From the NCBI RefSeq assembly GCF_007567505.1, contig NZ_CP041783.1:2418001-2482000 (forward strand): a DNA stretch of 64,000 bases, given 5' to 3'. The position numbers were made by a program, and so were the translations under genes. Source of the DNA: Shewanella donghaensis. GTDB lineage: Bacteria; Pseudomonadota; Gammaproteobacteria; Enterobacterales; Shewanellaceae. Below are positions 63,926-64,000 of the stretch, piece after piece (position 1 is the first letter of the stretch; the number at the start of each line of letters is the position of its first letter). The notes beneath the pieces are model-generated. The model did not search any database. It saw only the letters and a program-made list of their open reading frames with translations, and was not told the origin of the DNA.

Positions 63926-64000
63926 TTCTTTGTACCATTTGTATTAGCATTACAGCTAGCGTACGTATTTAACCACTAACTTAAAATCTAACTAGAAACT

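Overview
The window looks like chromosomal DNA of a marine-type gammaproteobacterium, most likely Shewanella. This rests on the near-Escherichia-coli sequence of Crp, DksA, LysS and RF2, on the moderate G+C, on many small secreted proteins of the kind shared among Shewanella, and on two gene blocks that keep E. coli-like order. The genus is inferred from recollection of protein families; no search was run.

Layout. 1-9733 (minus strand) is a Tad/Flp pilus locus that runs off the left edge. Read 5' to 3' it holds two Flp prepilins, a TadG-like and a TadE-like protein, a secreted protein of unknown role, a very small TadE/Flp-like protein, CpaB/RcpC, the secretin CpaC/RcpA, an FHA-TadA ATPase, TadB, TadC and the start of a DUF192 protein. 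9955-19690 holds two large lipoproteins, an OmpA-like protein with a duplicated N-terminal module, a small periplasmic protein, pyrC and a sorbosone-dehydrogenase-like protein. 19705-21960 is the main accessory patch: a 66-67 bp tandem repeat running into a roughly 576 bp element with long inverted ends, then a two-gene cassette (a membrane-anchored unknown and a NucS-like nuclease) separated by an 8-bp repeat tract. 22049-24669 is lysS and prfB, the latter with its +1 frameshift site. 25240-34478 is mixed: a chemoreceptor, a ChrA transporter with an OhrR-like regulator, small secreted proteins, and a FecA-like receptor behind a Fur-box-like site.

34618-50454 is a core block with the same gene set and order as E. 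coli mrcB-hrpB-thpR-sfsA-dksA-gluQ-pcnB-folK-panB-panC, interrupted by a GGDEF/EAL protein and a PepB-type aminopeptidase. pcnB has no usable ATG and appears to start at ATT, as in E. coli. 51355-61400 is a second E. coli-like block (yheV, yheS, yheT, yheU, prkB, crp), with a GMC oxidoreductase and its Tat-exported partner inserted. A PepSY-like protein and a two-component pair follow crp and end in a strong terminator.

The items most worth follow-up are the nested-palindrome element next to the NucS-like cassette, the Tad locus variant (FHA-TadA fusion, no TadZ in the visible part, hairpin between the two pilin genes), and the ATT start of pcnB.
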